Below are positions 48,779 to 58,514 of a stretch of 64,000 bases of DNA, piece after piece (position 1 is the stretch's first letter; each line of letters opens with the position of its first letter). The stretch is from DATJPW01 sp963752855 (GTDB lineage Bacteria; Desulfobacterota; Desulfomonilia; Desulfomonilales; Desulfomonilaceae), in the NCBI GenBank assembly GCA_963752855.1, contig CAVVZX010000006.1, forward strand, positions 89,742-153,741, read 5' to 3'. The notes under the pieces are model-generated. The model searched no databases, was not told the origin of the DNA, and saw only the letters and a list, made by a program, of their open reading frames with translations. The translations under genes were made by a program, and so were the position numbers.

Positions 48779-49015
48779 CTATCCTCCCGCGATGGGAGGG
48801 AAGACGGCTATTCTGTCTCCGTCCTTGGGAATAGTTTCCAGGTCCGCATGAATGCCATTGAGAAATATGATTTTCGGCGCGTCGCGGCTGATGCCGAGTC
48901 GATTAAGGATATCGCCGATACTGGTTCCGTCTTCTATTTCGATAAGGCCCGCTTCGGTCCCTCGGTTGGTCTGCTCTAAGGCCAAAGTGGCGTATAGGTT
49001 AACCTGAATTTTCAT
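48779..49015 (-). CDS. ThiS/MoaD-family sulfur-carrier protein
   Basis: The 78-residue ubiquitin-fold protein begins MKIQVNLYATLALEQ and ends VFPPIAGG. The C-terminal Gly-Gly is adenylated and then thiocarboxylated in this family. Together with the ThiF-type gene 430 bases downstream it forms a sulfur-transfer pair, for thiamin, molybdopterin/tungstopterin or another sulfur-containing product; no pathway gene is adjacent to decide. Confidence 0.85.
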   Translation of the reverse strand: MKIQVNLYATLALEQTNRGTEAGLIEIEDGTSIGDILNRLGISRDAPKIIFLNGIHADLETIPKDGDRIAVFPPIAGG

Positions 49016-49029
49016 GACCACGTGCTTCT

Positions 49030-49892
49030 CTAAACGTCGATTGGCCTTGTCACCGGCGCCGACAGCTTGATTATCGCTATTTCCGGTGGACAATGTAGTC
49101 TCCACGGCAGAAAAGTCAATCCCACTCCCCGATTGACATACATTCGGCTGCTTTTCCTTTTGTACCATCCGTAAGTATACTTTGAAACAATATTGGCAAT
49201 ACTTATGCCTTTTTCTCGCCTCGGGACCGGAATAATGACCTGGCCTCCGTGCGTGTGACCCGCGAGCACAACGTCAATCTTTTGCGCAGCCGCATAGCGG
49301 AACACATCAGGTCTGTGAGAGAGCAATACGGTCACCCCCGGTTCCGACGGAACTTTTTCCATGAAAGGATCGAATCCCCAGACTTCATGTGTCCTCATCC
49401 AATTGATCAGCGGATCGTCAATGCCTCCGAGGTGGATGGTGGCGTCTTCCACTTTCAATGTGGTCCATTGATTTCGTAAAAGAGTGAACCCCGCTGCCTC
49501 CAAATTTCGCACGGACCTGTCCTCGCCGGCATAGAAATCATGATTACCCAGGACCGCGAAGTTACCCAGGGGGCGTGCTTTGAGTTTCTCCAGGATAGGA
49601 GTCGCTTGCTCGACCAGGGTGCGGGATGAATGAAAAACATCTCCTGTGAAGAAGAGCGCGTCTCCTTCGAGGGAATTCAAGTGGTCCACCAGGTTTCGGA
49701 GTTCATGCGGGCCGAAAAACATTCCAAAATGGAATCTGTCGCATGAATCATCGTAATCGGTCTCGTCAAACCTTGGAGCAGATCATAAACAAGCTGATGC
49801 TTTTCCAAGACCGGCTGGCTGTAAGCATTCGCGACCCCCTTGATCCCTATTCCGGTTGCCAACGTCAAACCCGACGCCGCTGCTATTTTCAA
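49030..49892 (-). CDS. Metallophosphoesterase, Tat-type signal, frameshifted
   Basis: This YkuE-like calcineurin phosphoesterase has metal motifs ITMIHATD, DALFFTGDVF, FAVLGNHDFYAG, and VVLAGHTHGGQV. The first His-Asp motif lies in one frame and the rest in another (break near 49725, HATD|FHFGMFFGPHELRN). The N-terminal frame continues upstream of 49892 with SRRGFLK (49887-49907), a Tat-like twin Arg, so the start lies further upstream but no ATG, GTG or TTG is in frame. The protein is probably exported folded. Confidence 0.8.
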
Positions 49893-50088
49893 GAATCCTC
49901 GGCGACTGGAACGCGGATAATTCGTCTGTCTCCGCTTTTCCCGAGTCCGGATTGGACAGATTCGCTGTTGACTTCTGCTCTATCTCGTCTTCACTACAAG
50001 GCTGCCTACTTCTTTAAGCTGGTGGACGCGGCCGGGAAATTCTTGAATCCGGCTAACCATTCGCTTAGTCTCACAAGGAGGAAGAACA

Positions 50089-50235
50089 ATGAAAGCACAA
50101 GCGCCCAGCCAAGGTACGAGCGCAATATCGTGGACGCTAATCTGCCGACCGAACGTTCCGGGGGGTAAAATCTCTGAACCGAACTCCAGCCTCACAGCGA
50201 GAATAGTTAACCAGTCCAAATACTATCAGCGCTGA
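50089..50235 (+). CDS. Possible 48-residue small protein
   Basis: AAGGAGG lies 7 bases before the ATG at 50089. The frame runs from MKAQAPSQGTSA to NQSKYYQR with no family match and little predicted structure. The ribosome-binding site is its only support. Confidence 0.3.
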   Translation: MKAQAPSQGTSAISWTLICRPNVPGGKISEPNSSLTARIVNQSKYYQR

Positions 50236-50438
50236 ATAGGCTACGCTCCGGCTAATGCTTATCCGCATTCGGCCATAAGTATTTTCTGACAGACCGAAAT
50301 GCAAACCACTGGCAGAGAACTAGTAGGCAGGCTATCGCGCCCAACAAAATGCTTTTCATATGAAGGCTCCGCAAATCACATTTTAGCCTGATTTGCTATT
50401 TCTTTCATCTTTTGTTCTGTAATGAGCTGCGGTTCATT

Positions 50439-50605
50439 CTCGTTCCCAGGCTCCAGCCTGAGAATGCATGTCGTGCAGGCTCTGCCCGGACTTTTTTCGG
50501 TGTCCAAATCCTTGGGAGGAGGCAGAGCCTCCTGGGTACGCGTTCCCAGGCTGGAGCCCGGGAATGCGTAGTCCTGGCCATTGTAGGGGCGACCGGCGGT
50601 CGCCC
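50439..50605. repeat. Composite palindromic repeat (GTTCCCAGGCT type)
   Basis: Two GTTCCCAGGCTCCAGCCTGAG/GGCTGGAGCCCGGGAA units in one orientation flank GGAGGAGGCAGAGCCTCC. The end is a GTAGGGGCGACCGGCGGTCGCCC palindrome. It resembles several other gaps of the window. Confidence 0.6.
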
Positions 50606-50771
50606 TCGGTTCTATGGTCCGGAGAAAGGATTTTCAGGATCACTGGCCCAATTTGAGGGATTCATGCGTGCGTAACCGATTGGATACACCGGGCTTCCTG
50701 TTTCTCTTGCGGTAACAATCACAATGATTTACCTTTGAACTGTCGGATAACTCTGCTCGGATAATAATGAC

Positions 50772-53700
50772 GTGGAAACCAGAGACCTAATTGCGCAGGT
50801 AGGCAGGCGTGAACCGCTCAATCCCTATCAAGTGGCAGGCATGGCCGCGGTGTTGGATCGCGCGGGGCCCCACTTCAACGAAGGGACCACGCTCGAAGTG
50901 GATCGTCTCGAAAACGTCCTCATGGTCCTGGATCGCACAGGGGCCGAGGCCGCTCCGTTTCTGGTAGATGTCAAGCAGACGGACTCCCGTTTTGTTCTCT
51001 TCCCCAAATTCCCACCGGAATCCCTCGAAGAACTCGTTTACCTTACATCATTCCAGGGCAGACGCGACGCTGTCAGGGAAAACCTGATCCCGGTCCTTTA
51101 TGAAATCCCCAACTGGCTCGATCTGGTCAGGACGCTTAGTAGATACTCCCTCGAACGTGATGATGAGGCCCTTGAAGGTCACAGATCGCAGCGTCATGGA
51201 AATTCTGGTCAATTTCCTGGCCGCGGCGAACCTCCAACCGTTTGACGCCCAGGCACGATCCGAAGGGGAATATGCGCTCTGCAAGATCATAGAAAGTATA
51301 CTCAGGTCCACGAATGAAACGACCCTGCCGGCATATCTTCCGTTTGTGGATCGGGCCATGGATTTCCTGATTGATACTGTTTTTACTGCCCCGTCTAGCT
51401 CATTCGAGCGCCGGGCGCTTGAAGTCGCGGGAATCAGGTCCGCGCTGGCAAAGCGGACTGACGGATCGGGCCGGGAGCTTGTCGAAAAAATAAATCTGAT
51501 GGCCGCTCAGGCCCTTGTCACCGCTCTGGGGGAAATTCAACCGTGCTCCGCCGATCTACTGGCAAGTCTGGAAGAAGCCGTGGCTGAGGCCGATTTCCAG
51601 GAAAAGGAACGCTTCTACACTGAAATCTTGGCGCGTATCAAGCTGCACTCCGCGGAAGAAATCCAATCGCGGCGACAGGCATATTCGGCTGCGCTGGAGC
51701 ACACAGCTCTGTTAGATGAAGCGCAAATCGCCGAGGGCATCTCTTTTATCAATGGTCTGGCACAGCAGTGGAAGCTGATCCTTGCCGCGTTTCAAGAAAT
51801 TGTCGATGCCGTGCCGCCAAAAGCGCAAGAGGCGTTTTCAAGGATTCTGGCCGTCCAGATACTGGAAATGGACAAGCAGGAAATCAAAGACCTGCTTATT
51901 GAAGGAATTTGTCAGATCGTCATCAGGCTGGAGAAGACCGGGAAACGTGCCTCCCGAGACTTAGTCGATTTCTTTGCCACGCTGTTCCTTGATAGGGCCT
52001 ATTCTTCCAACAATACCGACGAGGTAATCTCGTCACTCAAGGCAATCGAAGCCCTCGGAGTCACTCTGGCCCGAGCCAAGTATTTCCTCATGGCCGACGT
52101 TCTTGTCGATCACGTTGTGAAACGGCCTCTCATTTTTCCGAAAGAAACCAAATACACTATTGAAGACGATGACACCGGTGAACCGTTGGTAGTCGCGGAG
52201 GAAGCCGGGGCCACGCAGGCCCACGTGAGCCATATCAAGAGCCTGATGGCTATTATCGCCGCCAATCCGAGGATAATGCACGGACTCATTCCGTATTTAA
52301 TCGTTCAAATAGAAGTCGGGCGAACCCGATTGTGTGACGAAGATCTGATCCAATATTGGATTTCAAGCTTGTTGCGTGCCAATTCGCCCGTGACCCATTT
52401 CCTGATTCGAACATTGATCAAAGCAATCCCCTATTCTTTTAAGGACATAGGGCCTCTGGACACCCTTCGGCTTACCGCTGCGGGTCTGGCGAAGGAACTG
52501 GCGAATAGGGGGGTCAAGCCTATCGGCAATTTCCTAGGAAAGCTGCGGGGCGATATCCACTGGCGCGGGAGCATTGAAAATTTCTATTTTTGTCAGGGGA
52601 TAATCAAATACTTCGCCACAGGCCAGCGCGAGGCTTTGGCTGAATGGATGCCGCAAGAATCAATGCCCTATTTGAGCCTGGACAAGTGGTGTTCGTCGGA
52701 AGAAGCCCAGGGAATTATCGACCTGTGCAGGCGCATTTTCGCGGATCTAAACATAGACCTTTCCGACAAAGACAGCATGATGGCGCTTATCGCGCTTGAT
52801 ACTTCGGCTTACAGGAAAGATGACACGTGGCCGGAGTTTTCACGCCGAATGGTTTTGGATGTGGTCGAGCTGCTCCAGGGACTGTACAACAAATATTTTG
52901 TCGCACGGCAGGCGATGTCCGGTTCAGGCGTGACTGATGATCTGGAAAAGCTCGACCGGATCATCGAAGAGCGCAAAAAACTGAAAGAGAAATTCCTCAC
53001 ACCGGACATTCGCGAACCTATGCCGCCGTGGGTCACGCTTACTGAAGGGACCGAAGATTACGTTCGGGAGATTGAGCGGATCAGAAAAGATCAACCCGAA
53101 ACGCCGATTATATCGCGCTCCAAGAAAGCGGGCCACGCGTACGCGCAAAAAGCCACGTACATGGAATCGCGATTTGATGCCTTTAATAAGGACCTGTTGG
53201 CCGAGACGTCCCAGGAAACGCTCGCGACGAGCATAAACAACATATATTTTGATGAAATCACGCACGAAAATCTGCCCTTGGCTCTCACTTTCGTGGACCA
53301 TCTGGTCCGCGGCCTGTCGGTAAACGGTCATTCCAGTTACTACCTGCTCCAGGCGGGACGCGATCTTCATTTCGCAGGGGAGTTGGGCCTGACCTTGGAC
53401 AAGGTGCGAGATCTGCTCAAGATTATAAAGAGCGAACTGGACGACATTCACATCTTTTATCGGAATTGGTTCGAGGGGCCGTTCGACAATTTCCTTGCTT
53501 TTTACTCTATGGAGCGGCTCCCGCGAAAGCTCAAGGACCTGACTACGCTCAAAGAAATCCCGGATACGGACTTTTTCAAGAATTACCTGAAAACTCTCTA
53601 TATATCGGACCTTCAGGCCAGGGACGGCAATCTCCGTGTGCTGGAAACATTTGTGGACAAGATCGAAGGGTTCCTCAACGAGCGGCTGGCGGAATCCGGG

Positions 53701-55257
53701 AGGAGAGTTGTGGAAACGACGGAGCCTGGGCGCCCGTCGACTCCGTTCTATTTCCCGGACGAGCCGGAGGTTTCCGCGTGCAAAATCGGATTAAAGGCTT
53801 TGCTGTTACGCTTTGCGGAGAAAACGCCGCCTTACTTTGTCATCACCACCGACCAGTCTTGGACGGACGCAGAGAAATTGCTTACCGATCCGGTGTTTCG
53901 AGATGGGCTCAGTCAAGCGGTCGAAGAGCTGGGTAAGCGCTGGCGCAGGAGGCTGGGCGATCCTTCGAATCCCGCCCTATTCTCGCTGCGTTCCGGCGCC
54001 AGGATAAGCATGCCGGGCATGATGACGACGATAACCAATGTGGGTATCAATGACGAAATAGCGGAAGGCCTGGCCAAAATAGTCGATACATGGTTCGCTT
54101 ACGATTGTTACAGGCGCTTCTTGCAGGAATTCAGCCAGTCCGTCTTCGGAGTGGAGCGAGAGGAGTTTCAGGAAATAATAGATGACAGCAAGAACCGACT
54201 GCGGATAGTGAGTAAAGCTCAGATGAGTCCGGAGCAGATGAAGGAGGTCGCGTTCGAGTACAAGAGGCGTGTGGGAGAACATGCGCCGAAGGCCGTAGAA
54301 TTACTGGATAACGGAAGATTTCTTGATATCCTGATCTACTGCGCTATGGCTGTCATGCGCTCTCCCGAGAGCACCCCCGCCCGAAAATACAAGGAAGCCG
54401 CAGGTATCCACGGCGACTGGCGCACACCTGTGACCGTCCAGGGAATGGTCTACGGTAACATGGAGCGTGATACCTCGGGAACCGGGGTAGTATCATACAA
54501 TCCATTCACTATGGATCTCAGGGGTGATTTTGCCCTGGCGGACCAGGGCACGGATGTGGTAGATGGTAAAGTTCCCACGATCCCGGTTTTTGACTTCTGG
54601 CGTAGTCGGGAAACACTTTCGTCTCAAATGCCGGAAGCCTGGAAAGAATTGTCATCCATACTTTTCAGGACAGCCGAACGTCTGAGCTTGGACACTCGTA
54701 TCGAATACACAATTGAAAAAGGAAAGGTCTATGTCCTTCAGATCCGTAAAGACAGAGAGCGAAAAGAAAGGGTTCAATCTCTCAAGGAATTCGGGTATCG
54801 AGTTATAAGTCAGGGCACAGGCGTGTCCGGCAAAATTTTTAGAGGGATCATGGTTACCGATCGGAACCAGATTGCTCCTTTCAGGCATATAAACAAGGCT
54901 CAGTCAATTATTGACGCCATGAACGAGAAACTCTCAGAACGTGAGAAACTTGACGGGTTCATCTTCGTGGTAAACGATCCGATTCCCGAGGAGATCATGG
55001 AGGAAATTTTTTCGCTGCCTGTGCATACGGCGCTGGTGAGCCGCCTCGGGGGAAGAGGCGCGCACGCCGCGGATGTTTCCAAGGCGCTGGGAAGGGTATA
55101 TGTAGGGCAGGTGCGCCAGATAACGAAATTCGCGGGAAAACCGGAATCGGTCAAGTTCAACGATCGAGAAGTGGTAGTGGGGACCAAGATGATCATCCAT
55201 GGCCGCACGGGAGAGATAGCCCTGTACGGTCCGAGCCGGGAGGAGAAAAGTGGTTGA
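50772..55257 (+). CDS. Giant protein with C-terminal PPDK-like ATP-grasp and swivelling His domains (frameshifted)
   Basis: The protein has ~1,494 residues. The first ~1,000 form a mostly helical region I do not recognise. From about residue 1,000 it follows pyruvate phosphate dikinase: GLKALLLRFAEK and PPYFVITTDQSW (nucleotide-binding lobe), LFSLRSGARISMPGMMTTI, the Gly-rich loop VQGMVYGNMERDTSGTGVV, and EYTIEKGKVYVLQIR. A phosphocarrier-like domain follows, with SRLGGRGAHAADVSKALG, where His stands in the GG..(S/A)HAA pattern of the phospho-His. The PEP/pyruvate TIM barrel of PPDK is absent. One extra base near 51173 splits the N-terminus. The GTG start is uncertain. The next gene overlaps by 8 bases. 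Confidence 0.85.
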
Positions 55258-57019
55258 TCGGCACGCGATAGGTCGTCTGCTCCTGGAAACGGGGAGAATT
55301 AATAACGAAGACTATTCTTCCGCTATCCGTGAGTCGAAGAAGACCGGGAAATCGCTCCACGAAATCCTGCTTTTCGGGAGAAAGATTTCGGTCGATGAGT
55401 TGTTCCAGGCCCTGACGATTCACATGGATATTACCCTCCTACGAGAAGCCCTCGGGATACAAAAAGATTCGAGCAGCCCGAGGTCTTCGTGGCGACCGTT
55501 GGGCTCCTATCTGGAAAGGATTTCTCTACTGTTTAAGATGGGAACGCTCATGAGTGGGGAAACCAACGTGGGCGCGCTTTTGGATTTGCTGGTGCGGGAA
55601 GCGCCTACGGTGATGAACGCCGAACGCGCGACAATATTCCTGGCCGATTATGAGTCAGAGGAACTCTACTCTCACACTGGAGTGGGATTACGTCACGATC
55701 AGATAAGGATTCCGTGGGATTCAGGCATTGCGGGCTGGGTTTTCACGCACGAGGAATCCCTCAATATCGTTGATACGTATAATGACCCGAGATTCAACAG
55801 GGCGGTTGACCCTCGGACGGGGTTCACAACGAAAAATCTTCTGTGCGTTCCCTTGCGCTCCCCAGGCGGCCCGGTAATAGGGGTCTTCCAGGTCCTTAAT
55901 AAAAGGGCAGGGGTCTTCACGCCGACTGATGAGGAAATTCTTGAGATTCTCGCCTCGCAGGCGGCCCGCTCCATTTCTCAAGCTATCGAGTGGAACCGCC
56001 TTAGAGAGAAGGCGTCGCTACTGAAGCAGGAGAATCTGACGCTGAAGCGGCAACTGAGACACACAGACCCGCTCGGGGAGATTGTCGGGAACACATGGTC
56101 CATGCGTGACGTTCGTGGGTTGATTGAAAAAGTGGCGCCCACGGACGCGACAGTTTTGATCCAGGGAGAGTCGGGGACAGGAAAGGAATTGGTTGCCCGC
56201 GCGGTGCACAAACTAAGTCCTAGGGTTGAGCAGCCCTTCATCTGTCTCAATTGCGCCGCGGTGCCTGCCGAACTCATTGAGAGTGAGCTGTTCGGCCATA
56301 AGAAGGGCGCTTTTACAGGGGCGGTAGGCGATCACAAGGGAGTGTTTCGGGCGGCCCATATGGGGACCCTGTTCCTTGACGAAATAGAAGCGACATCCCC
56401 ATCCATGCAGGTGAAGCTTTTACGCGCATTGCAGGTCGGTGAAATAAAGCCGGTCGGCGACAACAGCGCTCAACAGGTCGATGTGCGCCTCGTTGCCTCC
56501 ACCAATACCGACTTGGACGCGGCTGCGCAGCAGGGCCGTTTCCGCGAAGACTTATTTTATCGTATTAACGTCTTTCCGATTACACTCCCGCCTTTAAGAG
56601 ATAGGGTGGAAGATATCCCACATCTGGTAAGGCATTTCTTGGACAAATTTACTGTTCAAACGGGAAAGGTCGTTCGAGGAATTGATCCTGTGGCGATGGA
56701 ACTGTTGAATCGCTATTCGTGGCCGGGCAATGTGAGAGAACTTGAGAATGAAATCGAGCGCGCCCACATTCTCTGCGCGGAAGGGTCAAGCCTTTCAGTG
56801 AGATGTCTCTCCCCGCGGATTACAAGCGCAGCGGAAAAGGCCGATAAGTCCCCTGTGGAACCTCCGACTCTAAAAGACGCGGTTGAAGAGTTGGAAGAGA
56901 GAATGATTCGCGAAACACTGAAAAGCCTTGGGGGCAACAGGACCCTTACGGCAAGAAAACTGGGCCTATCGAGACAAGGTCTGATAAACAAGATTTACAA
57001 GTTCGAAATCGAGGTTTAA
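55250..57019 (+). CDS. Sigma54-dependent activator: MshEN-like, GAF, AAA+, Fis HTH
   Basis: The 589-residue bacterial enhancer-binding protein has an N-terminal MshEN/GspE-N-like domain (GRLLLETGRINNEDYSSAIR, KISVDELFQAL), a GAF domain (~85-240), and an AAA+ domain. Walker A is GESGTGKE (~305), the sigma54 contact loop GAFTGA (~353), the sensor/arginine region REDLFYRINVFPI, and WPGNVREL. A Fis-type HTH follows (LTARKLGLSRQGLINKIYKF). It activates sigma54 promoters on sensing a ligand. The GTG start overlaps the giant protein's stop, so the two are translationally coupled. Confidence 0.93.
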   Translation: MVDRHAIGRLLLETGRINNEDYSSAIRESKKTGKSLHEILLFGRKISVDELFQALTIHMDITLLREALGIQKDSSSPRSSWRPLGSYLERISLLFKMGTLMSGETNVGALLDLLVREAPTVMNAERATIFLADYESEELYSHTGVGLRHDQIRIPWDSGIAGWVFTHEESLNIVDTYNDPRFNRAVDPRTGFTTKNLLCVPLRSPGGPVIGVFQVLNKRAGVFTPTDEEILEILASQAARSISQAIEWNRLREKASLLKQENLTLKRQLRHTDPLGEIVGNTWSMRDVRGLIEKVAPTDATVLIQGESGTGKELVARAVHKLSPRVEQPFICLNCAAVPAELIESELFGHKKGAFTGAVGDHKGVFRAAHMGTLFLDEIEATSPSMQVKLLRALQVGEIKPVGDNSAQQVDVRLVASTNTDLDAAAQQGRFREDLFYRINVFPITLPPLRDRVEDIPHLVRHFLDKFTVQTGKVVRGIDPVAMELLNRYSWPGNVRELENEIERAHILCAEGSSLSVRCLSPRITSAAEKADKSPVEPPTLKDAVEELEERMIRETLKSLGGNRTLTARKLGLSRQGLINKIYKFEIEV

Positions 57020-57109
57020 TTAGCCTGATTTCCAGGCATTCCATCTTAGGAATTGGCCTTTAACCTAGCTGTGTTATAGTTCGTGCCCAGGGTAATGGTA
57101 GGTCGTTTT

Positions 57110-57687
57110 ATGAAGACACTCAGTCTCATTTTTCTATGCCTGGGGTTTTTTCTTATTATCGGGATGTTTCTAGAGCCGGGCTTGCTGGCTCAAGATTTTC
57201 CATACAGTGTTCCACAGGCCCCGGAGTTTGATCGCCGAGGAAATCATGTCGAGTCCGCGCCTGCGGATAACTATGAGCCTCGCAGGCGAGTCTAGACGTC
57301 ACTCGGAGCATGTCGCTCCTGGTAATGAGACAGATTTCCGTTCTGTGCGACCGTATACGCCAAACGGACCCCAACCTATGGTAGCTCCGCCGCAACCACG
57401 TCCTGAGGTCCCGCCCGTTGGACATGCGGCACGACCGGCGCCGGCGCCGCATCAGATTCAAACGCCTCCCCCACCCTCGGCCCGGCCAGCCGCAGCCGAT
57501 GGCGCACTCAGGGACGTCCTGACTGCTCACAATATCCGATGATGATTGCCCGAGCAAGTTCCGAAGCTGAGATGAGAGCGCAGCCCAGATGTATCTCACT
57601 TGCTTGCTCAAAAGCGGTTGGAATATGGAACAGGCAAGGAGCCACGTCATCACGACAATCGAAAGCACCTACAGATTAGCTCGGTGA
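57110..57687 (+). CDS. Exported proline-rich protein with helical C-terminal motif (several frameshifts)
   Basis: The ATG at 57110 starts a signal peptide (MKTLSLIFLCLGFFLIIGMF). Three frames share the rest: QDFPYSVPQAPEFDRRGNH, then a Pro-rich run (PQPMVAPPQPRPEVPPV), then QYPMMIARASSEAEM and finally AAQMYLTCLLKSGWNMEQAR to HVITTIESTYRLAR, stop at 57685-57687. Breaks lie near 57290, 57505 and 57577. The last ~50 residues read as a coherent helical domain, so the gene was probably intact in the organism. The function is unknown and the Pro-rich part suggests a periplasm-spanning linker. Confidence 0.55.
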
Positions 57688-57755
57688 TTATGATGTGTGG
57701 TTTCGACAAGGGCGTCCAACCAATCGCGCGAACAGCCCTGCGCCGCTCGATCAGC

Positions 57756-58085
57756 TCATTTGGGCGGCAGATTCAATGCAAATTGTTTTGCTTTGATTAA
57801 CCATTTCTTCAAATCCTCGTCAGACTCGAATCCTCTCTCATCGACCATTATCCATCCCTTCATCGCTCGGCCCGTAATATCAAAAGGTTTGACGTACGGC
57901 AGCTCGAACGCTTCTTGAGCGCTTGTTTCCCCGATGCGAAGGATAAGGAAATCTTTGTACACGCCGCAAAACATATTCCCGCTGATCAGATGACAGATTC
58001 CACCGAACATCTTCTTAGCGGCCGTATTCTTCCATTCGGATACAATCTTGTTTATGCGCTCTTCCAATTTTTCGTTGTATGGCAT
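57756..58085 (-). CDS. TfoX N-terminal-domain protein
   Basis: The ~109-residue protein consists only of the TfoX/Sxy N-terminal domain: MPYNEKLEERINKIVSEW, KKMFGGICHLISGNMFCGVY, GRAMKGWIMVDERGFESDEDLKKW. Stand-alone domains of this kind are common and have no proven role; competence regulation by TfoX needs the second domain, which is absent. It lies 19 bases downstream of the SEC-C protein gene on the same strand. Confidence 0.85.
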   Translation of the reverse strand: MPYNEKLEERINKIVSEWKNTAAKKMFGGICHLISGNMFCGVYKDFLILRIGETSAQEAFELPYVKPFDITGRAMKGWIMVDERGFESDEDLKKWLIKAKQFALNLPPK

Positions 58086-58104
58086 TATGGAAGTCCTTTC
58101 ACCG

Positions 58105-58402
58105 TCATCTGTTCTTGGCCCCGCAACATCGTTTGTATTTTTTGCCTGATCCGCAGGGGCATGGAGCATTTAAGCCCGGCGTTTCAGGGCGAGCGTAGCG
58201 TCTGTGCCATAATCTTCTTCCTGCGGGCCTTGAAATGAAGCGCCAGCGAATAGATGCTCAATCCCATCAGCACAGCCCACACTAGAATCAATCCCGCGGT
58301 TTCCTTGGTATCAAACATTCCGGTACCGAGAATAGCCGCCAGCGCCGCGCTCCAAACGGACATCCATATAATTTCATACCAGGGGCTCTTAATTTTTTTC
58401 AT
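58105..58402 (-). CDS. Small membrane protein with C-terminal SEC-C zinc motif (frameshifted)
   Basis: The start MKKIKSPWYEIIWMS is followed by two transmembrane helices (AALAAILGTGMF and LILVWAVLMGLSIYSLAL). In the simple frame the gene ends at 58184 after TLRSP. Removing one C at 58187-58189 continues it as ETPGLNAPCPCGSGKKYKRC to CGAKNR, stop at 58105. CPCGSGKKYKRCC is a canonical SEC-C zinc motif. An upstream start at 58486 is possible. It precedes the TfoX-like gene. Confidence 0.6.
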
Positions 58403-58514
58403 GGTTAAACGGTCTAGCAGTTTTCCGCCATGCGGGTCAACATGACCATCTGTTCGCGGGGCCTGTTTAATGATATGCTGCGTCACCTAATTCACAGCGC
58501 ATCAGAGGTCTTAG

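Larger units (their letters stand above)
49908..50771. other. ~860-base gap, repeats but no clear gene
   Basis: The first part should hold the missing 5' end of the phosphoesterase. A small frame with a strong ribosome-binding site lies at 50089, and palindromic repeats fill 50439-50605. Nothing else was recognised. Confidence 0.5.
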
